Source of the DNA: Cornus controversa
Lineage: Eukaryota; Streptophyta; Magnoliopsida; Cornales; Cornaceae
NCBI GenBank assembly: GCA_026545225.1
Contig: CM048849.1
Coordinates: 48,591,836-48,655,835 of the forward strand
Reading direction: 5' to 3'
Length of the DNA: 64,000 nucleotides
Shown here: positions 37,270 through 49,583 of the stretch, piece after piece
How the letters are laid out: each line of letters starts with the position of its first letter
Numbering within the stretch: position 1 is the first letter of the stretch
Notes under the pieces: generated by a model
Database searches by the model: none
What the model was told of the DNA's origin: nothing
Seen by the model: only the letters and a program-made list of their open reading frames with translations
Translations under genes and position numbers: made by a program

Positions 37270-37560
37270 TTGCAACAATTGCACGCTATGGAATGGAAGT
37301 GTTTGGGATGCCAATTTCGACACATAAAACTCTGAGATAATTGTCCAATTACTAGATTTGAATCACCTATAGCTTCAATGGTTTGTTCCCCCATTTCTAA
37401 GAGTATTTCAAGACCAATGATTAAGGCTTCATATTCTGCTTGATTGTTGGAACATTTAAAATCCAGAAAGAAAGAATATGTTATTTTTCTCCATTTCGGT
37501 GAAATTATTACAATTCCGGCTCCACCAACATCATTTGACTTGATCCATCAAAAATTAAAG
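37270..37560 (-). pseudogene. Second RNase H domain of the Tat element
   Basis: Minus-strand text FDGSSQ, then GGAGIVIISP, YSFFLDFKCSNNQAEYEALI, GLEILLEMG. This is the DG...(N)QAEYEAL pattern of the extra (archaeal-like) RNase H typical of Tat elements. A frameshift lies between FDGSSQ and GGAG. Confidence 0.75.
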
Positions 37561-37669
37561 TCCAAGGTGTTAATTCAATTGCACAAGATTCAAATGTATC
37601 ATGGACTTCTGAATCCATGTCCAAGCATGGATGATCGGTCAGGAAATCGACAAGCGCCTAACCCTTGAC

Positions 37670-38915
37670 AGCCTTTTGAGACATATATTGGAAACTAAAT
37701 TCCATGAGGGCTAAAACCACTTGCTAATTCATTCAGAAATTATTGGACGAGAGAGCATGTACTTAATTAGATCAGTTGCACAAATCACATAAACTAAAAC
37801 AAGTAGCATATATATTCTCAGCTTATAAGTTACAAAGTATAAAGCAAGACACATTTTCTTGATTGGCGTATATCAACGCTCAACCGGTGTCAAAATAAGA
37901 CTAAGGTAGTACACTGCCTACTCTTTTCCTACTTCATTATCTTGAGCCAACAAACTTCCGACAGACTCATCAACAGTCGAAATATATAACTTTAGTGGTC
38001 ATTTCTTTCTAGGTGGCATAAGAATAGGGGGCTTTGAAAGATATGCCTTAATTGTCTCGAAAGCATGCTGATGATGATTCTCCCATCTAAATACTTCTTT
38101 TAACTTGAGACTCAATAAAGGAAAAAAAATATGAATCTTCCCAGCACAGTTCGAAATAAACCTTCTCAAAAAATTGATCTGACCAATCAATTTTTGCAGC
38201 TCTTTCTTATTACGTGGTGGTTTGGCTTCGATGATTGCTTTAGCTTTATTCTTATCAATTTTTATGCCTCTACGATGCACCATGAACCCCAAGAAATTTC
38301 TAGTGGTCACCCCAAAAGTACATTTGAGTGGGTTCATCTTCAGGCCATAAGCTCTCATCCTCTCAAATGATATTCTTAAGTCTACTAGATGTTTCGCCTT
38401 AGTTGCTGATTTAACTACTACATCATCGATATATACTGCCATAAATTTTCTAATCATATCATAGAAGATTGCATTCATTGCTCGTTGATAAGTGGCTTCG
38501 GCATTTTTCAAACCGAATGGCATTACCACATATTTAAAAGTACCTATGGTGCCTAGAAACATAAATGTCATTTTTGGAATATCATCCTCTATTATTAGAA
38601 TTTGGTTATACCCTGAATGGTCATCTATAAATGATAGAATCTCATTCTTGGCAGCTGCATCAATCAGTTGATCGGCCATGGGCATTGGATATTCGTCCTC
38701 TGTTAAGTTCCTGGAGTCTACGAACACCTTTAACTTCCCATTCTTTTTTACCACTGGAACAATATTGGATAACCACTCACAATAACTTACAGTTTGGATG
38801 AATCCTGCCTTGAATAATCACTCAACTTCTTCCTTCACTTTTAAGATTACTTTTGTAGATATGCGTTTAGGTGGCTGCTTGAAAGGCCTAAAACCTTCTT
38901 TTATAGGCAGTCAAT
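37670..38915 (-). pseudogene. Reverse transcriptase and RNase H of the Tat element
   Basis: RT motifs in order on the minus strand: WLSNIVPVVKKNGKL, PMADQLIDAAA, SFIDDHSGYNQI, FGLKNAEATYQRAMN, the catalytic YIDD box in FMAVYIDDVVVKS, CTFGV, FLGFMVHRRGI, LIGQINFLRRFI. An open stretch runs 38754-37999; upstream sequence is related but has an in-frame stop before LFKAGFIQ. The linked RNase H follows at 37990-37670 (STVDESVGSLLAQ, PVERRYTPIKKMCLAL). Active-site Asp residues of RT are kept. Confidence 0.9.
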
Positions 38916-41549
38916 GTTCGATCAATTTCCTTGAAAAATCTAGCATTTTGATGTAATTTCAAGCAAAAAAATCTTTATATTATCTAAATATTGAGATTAA
39001 CTCAGCTTTAAAGTCAAGTTCTAAAAGATCATTGACATAAATAGGTCGAAGCTCTTATTCTGACCCCAAATTGATCTTCAATAAGGGTTCTTGGATGTTG
39101 ACCTTCAATTCTTCTAACTTACTAGGAGCTGTATCCAACTCCTCCAACCAGATCGCGTCTAATTCCTCTCTTAATTCATCTTCTTCTATAATTTCGTTCA
39201 TATTGATCGAAACATCGTTTCATAACATTGCTCATTTCTTGGCAAGGTATGCACTTAGCTAAGCTATGCTAGTCTTATAAGCCAGTACCCTCTCATTGTT
39301 CTTTTGGGCTTGCTCCATCAATAACCTGATGTTCGTCAGTCTCTACTATTGGTCGTGTCTCTTAAAGAGCATTTGGCCTTGATAGTTCTTTAAATAACTC
39401 CGATAGATCATGATTGCTCAAATTTTTTCGTATTGTCACTTTCTTAGATTTACTATATTTATCACACACGATGAGCCTTACTAGTCCCATGTTTTCCTCA
39501 TATACAAAACAACATTAGCCATATGAGCTCATGCCTCAAAGGGTTTAGTATCTCCCCACACCACTTGGATCTCATATCCATCCCAAAATATCATAAACTA
39601 GTGGAAATTAGAAGGAACACAAACGTGTGGATGCAGTCAATCACGACCGATCAATGCATTATATGCAGTCTCCGCATTAATCACAAAAAATGCTGTCATG
39701 CTCCTCTTTTTTTCCCACTATCATCTCAAGAGTGACCACCCATTTGGTCCTAGACTTGCCCCCAATGAAATTATTGACTGTCATGTTTGTAGGAATTATG
39801 TCATCTTCTGTCTTATTTTACAGTTTCATGGTGTTTATTGGAAGGATATTTACAATTGAGCCATTATCTATTAATGCTCGCGATATTGGCCTCCCTTCTA
39901 AGAAAACCCTGGTATATAGTGGTTGACATCTTCATCTGAGGTTTCTTAAAAACAACACAATTGTTAGTTGAACTCCCCTAATCGTCGCCAATTCATCGCC
40001 GTCTAGTTTGGCTCTTATCATAACCATTTTTGCCTCTGATCCCTAAAGATTGTTTCAGATGGGTTTTCAACGATCTCAGGAACCGCTTGACCTTCATGAT
40101 CAGCTACTTCGACATCCCCCTCCATGGATGAGGGTTGGTCAGATTTTAGCCTAAAAAATAAGAGGCAAAATGAGGTCCATGTTACAATTTGCGTTACCTT
40201 CAAAAGAACTAGACCTAATATCCCTTGAGCTATCATCTTGTCCATCCATTTCAAGTTCATCATCACCAAAATCTACTTCATCATCTTCTTCTTTCATAGG
40301 AGAAGATACGCATTTCTCCTCGGTGACTTTAGTTGTATTCTTTTATTTAAGTTTTTTTTTCAAGCTATCTTTCGAATCGAATCATACTTAGTAGGTTATC
40401 TTCTGAGCAAGGTTACTTTTCCTAGTTATGGGACTGAGTATTTCACTACCACCATTCATAACTCAGTTTTTATTCGCTGTCAACATCTCTTTTGAGTGCA
40501 AAACATATATGGTGGTAGATTATTTTCAAACCTAGGGAGCCTTGGATGACGTCTGTCTTTAGCCTTGGGGAACTTTAGATGGCATAATTTAAACCATCGA
40601 CCATCTTCAGTGATTGGTGACCTGACCATCTTTGACCTATTATTTGAATGTTCAATTGACATCTCACCTTCACAAGTTTCAGATGGGTTGTACTCCTTAA
40701 GCCTCCAAACAACACGAGTCGGGCTTTTTGTATAATTATAGTTTTCTTCCTGCCTTCACTTAGGATACTCATTTGTGTTAGACCCTCTGTTAGGTCATGT
40801 CAATTGGTCAGCCATTGGAACCCTAGGTGGGAATGACCTAGGTTTTCTCCCACGATGTGAATTTCCATTATGGCCTTGAGAGTCTTTGTGGAGTTTCTTT
40901 TGGCCTCTTTTCCCGTCTGCCTTGCATTTAGGGCATAACCCTTGTTTGATCAGTTCCAGTTGGGCTACTCTCAACTCTTTTCCAACTCGTTTTTAGACCT
41001 TGGAGTTTCTTCGATCATTGGCTTCTTTCTTTCGGCCTTGCTTTCTCTATTGGCCGAAGTATCCCCTAAATCAATCTTTCTCTGTGGCTTAGTGACCATC
41101 GAGATTTAAACAATGTTGTTGTTGATCAAGGCTGGGAAAGGGTCGCTATCAACAACCAAATACTTTTTTTTCTTCTTTGAAAAGTTTCATGCTTCTTTTT
41201 CAATCTAATCCTCAATTAATTTACGAAAAATAACACAATTGTTAGTTGAACGAGTGCAAGAGTTATTCACAGCCTTTGATTTCATTTGTTGAGGAGATTT
41301 TATGCCCCCGATGACTTTGATGATATTATTACCCAAGAGGTGGTCAAAGATCTATTTTGTCTTACTTGTGTTAAAAGAATATTATTTGCCAACCACAAAG
41401 GTATTTCTTTTGGCAGAAGACATGATGGTTGAACACCACTCATTGTCTCTTTAGGCTTAGTTAAAGCTCTAAAAAAGTAATTCTTTTTTGAGATAATTTC
41501 TATAGCATCGACTTTTAAGTCGTTACGTATTGTATCAACTATGTGTATT

Positions 41550-42800
41550 TCATAATTAAGATCTTTATAGAAGTTCCCCAAGAGGAGTTCTTCCTCTCAT
41601 CTCCCTCTCTTAGGATTTATTTGAATCTCGTGACTCTATCAGCCAACTCGAACAAATCTTTGAACTCGATTCCTTTGAACTTCTTTCATAACTCGAATTC
41701 TAACCCATTAAGAGTTAAACTAATAAATTCACGCTCGGGTAAGGTAGTCTGAAACCTATTTCGTACCTTCTTAAACCTAGCCAAAAAAGTTTCCACATCT
41801 TCATTTGGTAATTGGTGGAGCCTAAACAAGTCAACCCTGGTGACCTTCGGCTTAGCTCTATAAAATTGATCATGGAAAACTTCTTGCATTTCTTGCCAAG
41901 TATGGATGGAATTCTGTGACAGATTTATATAACACTTGAAGGCAGTCTCCATAAGTGTGTTGGAGAATAATTATATTTTGTACAATTCATTGCTATTAAG
42001 TGCCCCACATTGGATCGTAAATCGACCGACATGTTCAAGGGTAAAATTTTTGTCCTCCCCTAAAAAGGTTGCAAAGTTTGGCACACGACAATTTTGTGGT
42101 AAATCCATCTAATCTATCTAGTCAGGAAAATGATGCCTAAATACAGGTTGGGCTACCCTTCTCAAAGCTGGACCATAATGTTCTTACATGACCTCAACTA
42201 ATTACTCCTTAGTCACTACCATAGGTTAGGCTTGGTTTTAAAAAGGTGCATTGGGCCAAGGGTTATGTTCTTCTTGCCCCCCTCGGGTTTACAGCCTGGT
42301 GTGGTGACATTTGAGGTTGAGGATAAGGAGGTCGACTATGTGGAAGTGGCACTTGTGCCATTGGTTGAGGACCATTTACAATAGGAGGTGGTTGAAAACC
42401 TTTTTCTAGTTGCATGACTTGTTGATGAGGGATTTGCTCTCCTTGCATATCGTTTTGGTTTTCTAGCCTAGGTGGCTGGACAATAATATGTCTGTCTATA
42501 CGAGTCATTAAGGCATTGATTGCCTCATTCAGTTGTTGAAGCTAACCATTGGTCATATGAGATGAAGCCACTACTAGCTCCATACTTTTGTTAATCTCCC
42601 ATAAGACTTGATGTTGGTAAGTCTCTACCTTACTTTGAAATCGTGTCATCATGTTGCTGACACTATCAGTCACTCTTTGATGACTGGCTTGATGTCCCTC
42701 ATCATGTTCAGACTCGGAGTCTTGTATAATATGAGCAGATTGATTTTCCTATTGATTTTCTTCTTAAGGGTTAGTTTCTTCAGCTGCCCTTAGAGTTTCT
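41550..42800 (-). pseudogene. gag of the Tat element
   Basis: The retrotransposon gag domain is readable at 41952-41600: TWQEMQEVFHDQFYR, LHQLPNEDVETFLARFKK, LPEREFISLTLNGL. A Pro/Gln-rich N-terminal part lies at 42508-42263 (QPPPIVNGPQPMAQVPLP). Stops and shifts separate the parts. The sequence from 38930 to 41550 should hold the end of gag and protease but is too broken to delimit. Confidence 0.75.
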
Positions 42801-42837
42801 GATCTAGTCCCTACGACCATTCATAAATATGACACTT

Positions 42838-42859
42838 GTCCCATCAGGCATGCCAAAAT
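42838..42859 (-). promoter_or_regulatory. Primer-binding region of the Tat element
   Basis: Directly after the 5' LTR on the minus strand, ATTTTGGCATGCCTGATGGG resembles the TTTGGCGACTC...TGGGGA form found in Tat/Ogre elements, with several changes. Confidence 0.5.
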
Positions 42860-44265
42860 TGTGTGACTCATAAGTGGTCTAAAATCATTGACCAATAAAT
42901 GGCTGACCTGAAATGCTAGCGTGCAAGAGTCCTAATGGACTCAAAGATTTCTTAACAAACTATTCCTATCAGGTCAAGTCGTCAACCTAAGTTGGTTCAG
43001 ACGAAAGTTGGAGAGTAAGAATGACCCTATCCTTAAGGTTGTTATCGTCTTTAAGAAAGGACTTTATAAGTTCTTTTATAATGATGTGCAGGCAATGTAA
43101 ATGAACAACAGTTATACCTGAGTTTGTAACCCTTTCTTCATTGATCTTTTGAAACAATTACAATGACGAACAAATTACAAACTTTGATTAAATGCTAATG
43201 ATAAAATTAAAAGTACAATATTAATGAAAACTAAAGTTGAGAACCTAAGTTGCTCGTTTGGAAGAGAAAATAAAGAGTTTAATGCTAAGAAGCAAAGTAA
43301 ATGTTAGGCTAAGAGTGAAACCTAAGAGAGCTGAATAAAGTAAATAGTAAGTGATATGAGTGATATATGACTTAGGAATCTGATGGTCTTGGACCTCTTT
43401 TTTGTGGCACTTGGATCAATATTTATAGAGGCCATCGATCTGATGATGTTCTTTTCAATTTGTCCTTCTAGACAGTGATGATTGCAGGTTGAAAGTGACA
43501 TCCCAACTACATTGCTGAGCTTATTTTGTCATATTAGCACACATCTCCATGGATTGATAAAGATACATATCTGGCATAACATTTTTGGCTTTGGCTTATG
43601 GGCTCTTTTTAGTTCTCCCATTTGTAACTTTGAGTCTATGAACCTTAGAAATATTCAAGTTGTCCTTTCTATTTTTAGCTTTCGTAGTCTTCAGACATGA
43701 CTTCTGGGTTCTCAAGCCCTTGAAATTCGCAGCTAGTTATACTTCGACCCAGATCAAATCTTGGTTAGTTTCCAAGACCTAAAAAAATATCAATTATATC
43801 TTACCCAAACTCCGTCCTTTTAGGCGTGGTCAAAACTTCTAGGCTATGAGTGGCCGAAAAACTCATAAGTGACTTATAATCGAGACGCTCTTAGGCGATG
43901 AGTGATTGAGACTCCTAGGCGAGTTTCTTAGGTAACTATCCTTAGGCCATGATTTACTGAAACTCTTAGCCGACTAGTGGTCAAAAGTCTTATACAACTC
44001 TCTCCTTAGGTCAATCTCTAAGGCAACAAATGGTTAAAACTTTTAGGCGGGTTGATCGAGAATCTCTTAGGCCATGATTGGCCAAAATCCTTAGGTCACT
44101 TCTGAGTTAAAGACCCAAATTAAAATCTACTATATAGATTAAAAGTCCATATTTATTCCCATGATTGAGAGTTCCTAGTCATGACCATGATCTAGCTTAA
44201 GGCCTAGGCCTCAAAAATTTTAGCCACATCTCCTAATAATTTTGGTCATAATTTAGGTGTTAACA
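42860..44265 (-). repeat. 5' LTR of the Tat element
   Basis: 1,406 bp. On the minus strand it starts TGTTAACACCTAAATTATGA and ends ATGAGTCACACA. The part at 43800-44110 has several loosely repeated motifs of the form TTAGGCGATGAGTG...AAACTC. Confidence 0.85.
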
Positions 44266-44707
44266 ATATCATTGAATTCATGGTTTTAGAACATGTCGAA
44301 CTCGACGGCGAATAAATTTTTATCTAGTTCGCCATCATTGGTGGAATTGAGGAAACCTAAATTCTAAGCTAGTACTCATGCCTTCGATTCCAGTTCTGGG
44401 TACAAAAATGAAGGCGAAGCCATGGCCCAGAAGGCGGTGAGGGTACGGAGCGATAGAGAAAATGAAGGAGGTTGAGAAAGAAGGACGTGAGATGAGTTTG
44501 GGGATCTAGTGGGTATTGGGTGTGGGAATGGAGCTCGGCCCATAGAGTTGGTGGTATCCTCGGTGGGCATGATTCTTAAAAATTGGATTAAGGCGTTGTC
44601 GAATGTGAGGATGAGTTGAAGCGCTTGAATGTGAATTTGATGGCTGAAATTGAGTAGAAGAAGATGAAGGTGGTCAAAAATAGGGAGGGGAGAGTTTGGA
44701 GAGACAT
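44266..44707 (-). pseudogene. L-type lectin receptor kinase, 5' part
   Basis: The ATG at 44707 opens MSLQTLPSLFLTTFIFFYSI, a signal peptide followed by SAIKFTFKRFNSS, the start of a legume-lectin domain. Further on, in shifting frames: NSMGRAPFPHPIPTRSPNSS, the GHGFAF-like region with TGIEGMS, and NLFAVEFDMF with EFNDI directly at the retrotransposon border. At least two stops and several frameshifts are present. The reading continues with SDNHV at 34343, so this and 32740-34348 are one gene. Confidence 0.85.
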
Positions 44708-44710
44708 TGG

Positions 44711-44711
44711 A

Positions 44712-44771
<60 letters not shown>
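44711..44771. repeat. (TG)n(AG)n compound microsatellite
   Basis: Directly upstream of the receptor-kinase start codon, in what would be its 5' leader ((CT)n(CA)n on the sense strand). Confidence 0.95.
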
Positions 44772-44775
<4 letters not shown>

Positions 44776-45285
44776 CTGGGAGGGGTAGGTAATTAATTAA
44801 ACTGGTTGCCCACATATGTATATGTGGATTAGTTCTAGAATATTAGTTATTCAATTTTTCTTTTTTTGTAAATTTACATTCAACAATGAAAGTGATGGTG
44901 AAATAATTGAAATTTTCCAAATAAATGGCTGGTGTGGTGGAGATGATTCAACATGTTTGCATGATCTTTTAAGGAGAGAAAAAAAAAATGTTACTACAAA
45001 TACATCATATATGTGTGAAAGAGGAAGAAGTTTTAAGAATAGAAAAGAAAGCAAAGAAAGAACTAGAAAAATGAGAGAACTTTAAAAAAAATTAAGGTTT
45101 AATTGAAGAAGATAATGCAATTGTTTTTTTTTTTTTAAGGGAGTCAAAAAGATTTTGAAAAATAAAGAGTGAAAAAAAATGAAGAATTAAGAGGTTTTAG
45201 AAATGAGAAGTTTAAAGGGGGGCATTTTGTTAAATTTAAAAAAATTACGTTCATGAAGGCAAAAAAAAGAGCTAAGGGAGCCGGC

Positions 45286-45510
45286 CCAAAACTTAGGTTC
45301 AACTCAAGTGAGGTATTGGACGACCATAACACATGAGGTTCTCAAGTCGATTTTGACTTAACTACATTTCATAAGCTTGAAATACATTTTTAAATCTCAA
45401 TTCAAGTTTGGGGTCGAAAAACTCCAAGCTAAGCATAACTTAGGTTGAACTCAAGTGAGGGATTGGGCAACCATAACAAACGAGGTTCTCAAGTCGAGTT
45501 TGACCTGAAA
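45286..45510. repeat. 70-bp direct repeat with 78-bp spacer
   Basis: Blocks at about 45291-45360 and 45439-45507 share AACTTAGGTT(C/G)AACTCAAGTGAG, ACCATAACA and GAGGTTCTCAAGTCGA with few differences. No coding role seen. The rest of 44780-46130 is T- and A-rich without a gene. Confidence 0.7.
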
Positions 45511-46134
45511 ACTTCCAGCTCAAAATCAAATTAAGTTCAAATATTAGTTGAAAACACTGAGTTGAAGGTTAAGTTGGTTTATACACTTGCTCTATAGTTT
45601 CTCTACCCCATGCACGTTGGATGGTGAGACCGAGTAGTTACAACTCTTTTTTTCTTTTTGTTAGCTAAATACTCTTATACACATTCACAAATACTCATTA
45701 TTGGACTTGACCCTCTCACCTCGCCTTCGAGGGAGGAAAGGCTAAACTAGTTGCCCATCTTGGCCCAATACAGCTCCTCAATATATATAATTTTTTAAAA
45801 AAATTACAAAATGCCCCCTTCAAATTCCTCCTTTCTAAAAATTTCTCCAACTCTTTCTTTCTTTTATCTTTTAAATTTTTTTCTTTTTCAAGTTTCTTTG
45901 ATCCCTGAAAAAAAATCTGCATTCCTTTTCTTCAATCAAACCATAATTTTCCCCTTCAAAGTTCTCTCATTTTTTTTTCTTCTTATTATCTTCTTCTTCT
46001 TCTTTTTTTTTTTTTAACCCTTCTTAATATTTTGTATACTTGCACCCATATATGATATATATTCAGTAATATTTTCCCATTATTATTATTATTAAATGTT
46101 CGTTTCTTATAAGTATTTTTTGACTTTATGTAGA

Positions 46135-46245
46135 AAGCCAAACATGGAAGAGACATCTGGGAATGATCACTTTGATATGTTGAAGTTTGGCCCATATTAC
46201 GACAAAAAATGGGCCTTAAATGGTATAGATAATAATAATCATCAC
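46135..46245 (+). pseudogene. ERF gene 3'-end fragment
   Basis: GGGAATGATCACTTTGAT and its surroundings (RKPNMEETSGNDHFDMLKF) match the end of the ERF at 30.26-31.08 kb ([19 protein letters not shown]), about 85% identical over some 47 bases. The next bases (TTTGGCCCATATTACGAC...AATAATAATCAT) match sequence about 500 bp downstream of that ERF (31570-31625). The fragment is therefore a duplicated gene end with an internal deletion, on the same strand. No AP2 domain remains. Confidence 0.65.
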
Positions 46246-46299
46246 AACGGCTGTGATAATAAGCTGTTCATTGTCCATACCCTTAATTTGACCTTAATT

Positions 46300-48168
46300 C
46301 AGTAATAAAGAAAAGAAAAAGTCATATTCTCTTTTCTTATTTCCAACCCACCAACCCAAGTCTTTCAACCTAATCTTGGACTCGTAAGTCCTAAGTAATG
46401 GATTTATAGGCAAAAGAAATCCTTCACATGACCCTTTTAAAAAAAAAAAAAAAAAACCACCTAATCTCAAAAGCTTTAAAGTAACTAGTGTCATAATATA
46501 AGAAGGTAACTTTAAAATAAAAGTAAGGATAGAAAATTCGAATAGGACTAATACGGAAGTAGTTTTATGTGAAAAGAGCGGTAAATTTCATTATATAGTG
46601 TCTTGATAATGTCATGTGGTGAAACAAAAAAATAAATCGGATTATAAATCATAATTCTTAATATATTTAACAATCTAGAATGATTTTGGTCTAAATAGAA
46701 ATAAACTTTTCAAAGTCTCATGTCACTGGTGACGTTGTTGTTGATCATATTTTTGTTGAGATTGAAGCTTTGTCCGATTGTAATTCTTTCATGTAATGTT
46801 AGTTTTTCTTGCCAGTTTAAAAATAAAAAATAAAAACTAATTGATTGTTATTTTGTATTTTTATTTTTTATTTTTTAAAAGAATAAATGATACGTGTCAC
46901 ATCAATACCGAGATGGTATCTCTTTACAACAAGTATTGTTTTCCTTACCCATTTTTAAATGAATGCCCGACGTCTTCAAATTGTCTTTTTCCACTCTACT
47001 GTTAGGCAATGTACCTTTCAAACTATTATATATATATATATATATAGGGTTCATATGACTATATGAGATAGCTCTCCTACATATATAACTTTACAAGACA
47101 ATGAAATGTGACGATTTGGACCAAAGAGCCATCAGCAGCCACAAGTTATTGGAACATGACACAGTCATACTTTGTCACGTGGTCTTAATTTTTCAACAAA
47201 TCAATCAATTTAACAATTGTAACTTTTCTACAATTTGAAAAATTACAGCCCTAAAAAATTGCAGGATCCCTGGTTATGCTATTATAATGTTTAAGAACTT
47301 TCTTGTCAACTTTATTTATTTATTTATTTATTTATTTATTAATTATGGTCGTGCTATTAGTTCAGGTGATAATTGTTAGTGCTTTTGTTATTTACTTAAT
47401 AAAAAATAAAAAATAAAAAATAAAATAATCCTTGGTTTTTGAAGTATTGGCATAATTAGAGAAAAATTTTAATAAGTGAAGAATAGTAATGATATGGTAT
47501 TACTCACTAATTAAATTTTTTTTTTAAGAGAACAACAAATGAATAAATTATCAAGTAAGGCTATTACCGTCGGAATGCAAACAATCACCAAATATTTAAA
47601 TCAACTTCACCACTTTGGCATCTAAGTAATTCATCTATTCAAAGCATGAGCTACCGAACTACCTTTTTCGAATACTAAACAAGATTTCATTCAAAGATTA
47701 TAAACATTAATTAAACACCGATACATAATTATATGACTTACAAATTAAAATAAATGTACTTTTACTTATGCGACAAAATATGATTAATTAATGACATCGA
47801 TTCACATGGGCCACCGGACAAAAGATTTTCTCGTGTAATTCTATCACAGGTCTCTTTGATAGAATGATAGGTTAACGTGGTACCCAGACCTTGACCACTG
47901 ACATCCAAATCCAATCACAGCTTGAACATGGGTGGGTATTTATCATTTGGAATATATTCGCTTAGGGTTAAAAATTACCAAAAATAACACCTTTATCTTT
48001 CATTTTTAACCAAAAATTTAAAATATATGATGTTTTCTTTTCTTTTAAAATTTTTGGTAATTAAAAACAGTTCTAATTTGACGCATTATGGACACGTAGA
48101 TACAATGTAAACTCTAGATATTTGCAGTTATTCACAAACCATGATATTGCTTATACTCAAATTAAGTA
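46300..48168. other. Intergenic DNA, nothing recognised
   Basis: AT-rich, with a (TTTA)n run at 47311-47340 and (AT)n near 47029-47045. No credible ORF. Confidence 0.5.
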
Positions 48169-48177
48169 AAAAGGAAA

Positions 48178-49583
48178 GGGAAAATTACATTGACCTCCCC
48201 TGTAAATAGGCGAAATAACAGATATCTCCCTGTTGTTTCAAAAATAACACTGACCTCCCCTGTCAGAGTTGTCGGATCCCCAAAATAGTAAAATGACAAG
48301 TATGCCCATGTATGATTTAATATTTTTTATTTAAAAAAATTTTGTAATGTTAAATTACCAAACTATCCTTATCATATTAACTGTTCATCATCTACCTCTC
48401 TTATAACAGACACACACACACATATATATATAGACACACACACACATATATATACGTAGGCCTTGATGGACTTCTTTACAGCGCCGTAAGCATAGTGGAG
48501 CATCACGGCGGCGTCGCCCTTCTGGAACCTGCCCTCGGTGAAGGCCCGGCCCGTCTGCTGGAGGACGATGGCGGCGGCAGCATTGATGAGGTCTTTGATT
48601 AGGGTTCGGGTTTTGAGGATGGACGGTTGGAGTTGGTTGAAATAGAAGTCGTCAGGTTGTCGGAGATATCGAAGCTGCCATAGCTGTTGAGCGGCGATGA
48701 TGGAGGCCGAGCAGGACCCGAAGTTGCAGTTATTGATTCGGGCGATGGTGGGGTCATGGTGGGCGAATTCGGATCGGAGCTCAGAATCGGAGATGAGAGA
48801 GAGCTTCGGCTTGATCCGTGGATTACTTTGGTAGCAGAGGATGGGGTTACAGAACACAATTTGAGTTGTTCTGATGTACCATGCATTTCCCCCTTTTGTT
48901 GGAAAGTATATCATTATTACATGAAAAAGATTTGCATATTTTCTAGAAATTGTAACAGACCTTGAGAAAGGCTCTAATGCAACTGTGTTACTGTTTTGAA
49001 TTATCTGCAATTCAACCATGCATCAGTTTCGAAGGTTTTATTGACAACAGTTGAATATAATCTTAATTTATCTTTATTTTGTCCAATAGAAGACCAAATG
49101 GAGAATGAGATGATATACCCCCAGATATATATATATATATATATTAGAACACCTAAATGAGTGTGAAAATTAGTTAGAGGGATAAGAATAGCTGCTTGAG
49201 TTTTAGGATGATGTACACAAGACATTCAAATATATATAATCCCCAAACCATCTCTTTCTCTCTCTGTGTGTATATATATATATGTATGTATATACAGTGC
49301 TGTATTTTGTTGGGGAAGAAGAAGATGAATAGTGGGGGCAAAATTGTCCACAAATTATATGTTAAATGAGGGTATTTCAGTCCTTTCATACATTTTAGGG
49401 GCATTTTGGAATTTTCAGCTCAAATATATAATGACATCATCAATTTTCGTACCTGCACCACTGACAGGGGAGGTCAGTGTTACAAAAGGTACACTGACAA
49501 GGGAGGTCAGTGTTATTTTTGAAACTACAGGGGAGGTATCTGTTATTTCGCCTATTTACAGGGGAGGTCAATGTAATTTTTCC
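48178..49583. mobile_element. Pack-MULE carrying a host gene fragment, 1,406 bp
   Basis: Terminal inverted repeats of about 100 bp. The left starts GGGAAAATTACATTGACCTC and the right, reversed, GGAAAAATTACATTGACCTC. Both continue CCCTGTAAATAGGCGAAATA and CAAAAATAACACTGACCTCC, over 90% identical by eye. The exact 9-bp duplication AAAAGGAAA flanks it (48169-48177 and 49584-49592). No transposase is present. The interior changes from AT-rich subterminal DNA to a GC-rich block at about 48470-48850 that encodes part of an L-cysteine desulfhydrase. TIRs, 9-bp duplication and captured exon together define a Pack-MULE. The right TIR has an extra partial repeat of its own motif (49460-49505). Confidence 0.93.
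48372..49019 (-). pseudogene. Captured L-cysteine desulfhydrase fragment in a chimeric ORF
   Basis: An uninterrupted 215-codon ORF (ATG 49019, stop at 48372) crosses the Pack-MULE interior. Residues about 75-200 match the N-terminal region of plant L-cysteine desulfhydrase (At3g62130 type, a PLP-dependent enzyme releasing sulfide from cysteine): KLSLISDSELRSEFAHHDPT, IARINNCNFGSC, WQLRYLRQPDDFYFNQL, TLIKDLINA, AAAIVLQQTGRAFTEGRFQK, GDAAVMLHYAYGAVKKSI. About a dozen residues normally between LINA and AAAIVLQQ are deleted in frame. The PLP-binding lysine and the rest of the enzyme are absent, so it cannot have that activity. Residues 1-75 and the Val/Cys-rich tail come from transposon DNA and a CA/TA repeat. 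The intact frame may be chance or selection; expression is unknown. Confidence 0.78.

Larger units (their letters stand above)
34349..44265 (-). mobile_element. Ty3/gypsy Tat-lineage retrotransposon, degenerate
   Basis: A 9,917-bp element in minus orientation. The 5' LTR is at 42860-44265 (starts TGTTAACACC on the minus strand); gag, RT, RNase H and a second RNase H follow leftward, then a plus-strand plant-mobile-domain ORF, then a partial 3' LTR at 34349-34735. Outer ends are TG...CA, flanked by ATATC (44266-44270) and ATATT (34344-34348), a 5-bp target duplication with one mismatch. Removing the element and one duplication restores the lectin reading FNDISDNH. Coding regions carry many stops, and no integrase was found between RNase H and the extra ORF, so it is not autonomous. 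A dual RNase H and an antisense extra ORF are known traits of the Tat lineage. Confidence 0.9.

Noticed and set aside
36790..37335. 181-codon plus-strand frame as a host gene
   Set aside because: Its first part is the end of a nested LTR, its middle continues the PMD ORF, and its last part is antisense to the RNase H domain.
34349..44265. Integrated pararetrovirus
   Set aside because: LTRs, two RNase H domains, Tat-type gag and a 5-bp duplication all fit a Ty3/gypsy retrotransposon. No movement- or coat-protein-like region was seen.
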